Below, in pieces: positions 6,735 through 6,871 of a stretch of 6,871 nt of DNA (positions within the stretch are counted from its first letter, which is position 1; each line of letters begins with the position of its first letter). The position numbers and the translations under genes are program-made. The notes under the pieces were generated by a model. That model was not told where the DNA came from. It saw only the letters and a program-made list of their open reading frames with translations, and ran no database searches. The DNA is from Alphaproteobacteria bacterium. Its GTDB lineage: Bacteria > Pseudomonadota > Alphaproteobacteria > ATCC43930 > CGMCC-115725. Location: assembly GCA_017353855.1 (NCBI GenBank), contig JAFMSA010000225.1, forward strand, positions 1-6,871, given 5' to 3'.

Positions 6735-6871
6735 ATGAAACCGGGACGCGGCCCGTTGACGCTTGCCGAACTGCAACGGCGATTTTCCAACGAGAGTGAA
6801 TGCCTCGCCTTTCTCGAACATGCGCGATGGCCGCAGGGGCCAGTGTGTCCGGCCTGCGCCAGCGTGGACCG
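6651..6871 (+). mobile_element. partial insertion sequence, IS1595 type, left boundary uncertain
   Basis: The transposase start implies an insertion sequence whose left end lies between roughly 6640 and 6700. GGGTTGAACCC at 6651-6661 and GGGACC at 6691-6696 are G-rich possible tips, but without the right end neither terminal inverted repeat nor target duplication can be assigned. The extent given is a guess at the left side and cut by the window on the right. Confidence 0.4.
6735..6871 (+). CDS. IS1595/ISXO2-like family transposase, N-terminal part
   Basis: The ATG at 6735 opens a frame that runs off the window after 45 full codons. It begins MKPGRGPLTLAELQRRFSNE and continues to a CLAFLEHARWPQG segment (from Cys23) and the Cys38-x-x-Cys41 half of a zinc ribbon (CPAC). 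This order (short leader, FS-x-E, ECLAFLE-like helix, RWP-x-G, CPxC) is the usual N-terminus of IS1595-family transposases, in which a zinc ribbon precedes an ISXO2-like DDE/DDN nuclease domain; the nuclease part is outside the window. No strong Shine-Dalgarno precedes the ATG. TTGCTT at 6699-6704 and TATCTA at 6723-6728, 18 bases apart, could be a weak promoter. The other nearby ATG (6728) leads to an early stop. Whether the full gene is intact cannot be judged. Confidence 0.8.
   Translation, partial: MKPGRGPLTLAELQRRFSNESECLAFLEHARWPQGPVCPACASVD

Overview
The window is a stretch of high-GC bacterial DNA that holds a complete selenocysteine (Sec) biosynthesis and insertion operon in the order selD-selA-selB. 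It is flanked on the left by the start of a divergent luciferase-like oxidoreductase gene and on the right by the start of an IS1595-type transposase gene. GC-rich codon use, the type of SelD fusion and the style of the neighbours suggest a proteobacterium, most likely an alphaproteobacterium. This is inference; no rRNA or other taxonomic marker is present.

Layout. Positions 1-418 (minus strand) hold the N-terminal 139 codons of an LLM-class flavin/F420-dependent oxidoreductase. Positions 419-659 are the divergent intergenic region. Positions 660-2882 encode a two-part protein: an FAD/NAD(P)-binding oxidoreductase module fused to selenophosphate synthetase (SelD). Positions 2879-4504 encode SelA and 4501-6426 encode SelB. 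Both junctions in the operon are 4-base ATGA stop/start overlaps, so the three proteins should be translationally coupled. Positions 6427-6734 carry no convincing gene but contain an AT-rich island, several inverted repeats and an orphan AGGAGG. From 6735 to the window end is the first 45 codons of an IS1595/ISXO2-like transposase.

How the genes work together. SelD makes selenophosphate from selenide and ATP. SelA uses it to convert Ser-tRNA(Sec) to Sec-tRNA(Sec). SelB carries that tRNA with GTP to UGA codons marked by a SECIS hairpin. The tRNA(Sec) gene (selC) and a client selenoprotein are not visible here and must lie elsewhere. The oxidoreductase module on SelD belongs to a recurrent but functionally undefined family linked to SelD.

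Points most worth a second look are an extra C-terminal tail of about 84 residues on SelA, coded by DNA full of inverted repeats (probably an in-frame palindromic repeat element), a possible internal ribosome-binding site that could yield free SelD, and the unusual post-selB region next to the insertion sequence. I saw no wholly new system: the core is a known pathway with unusual details.
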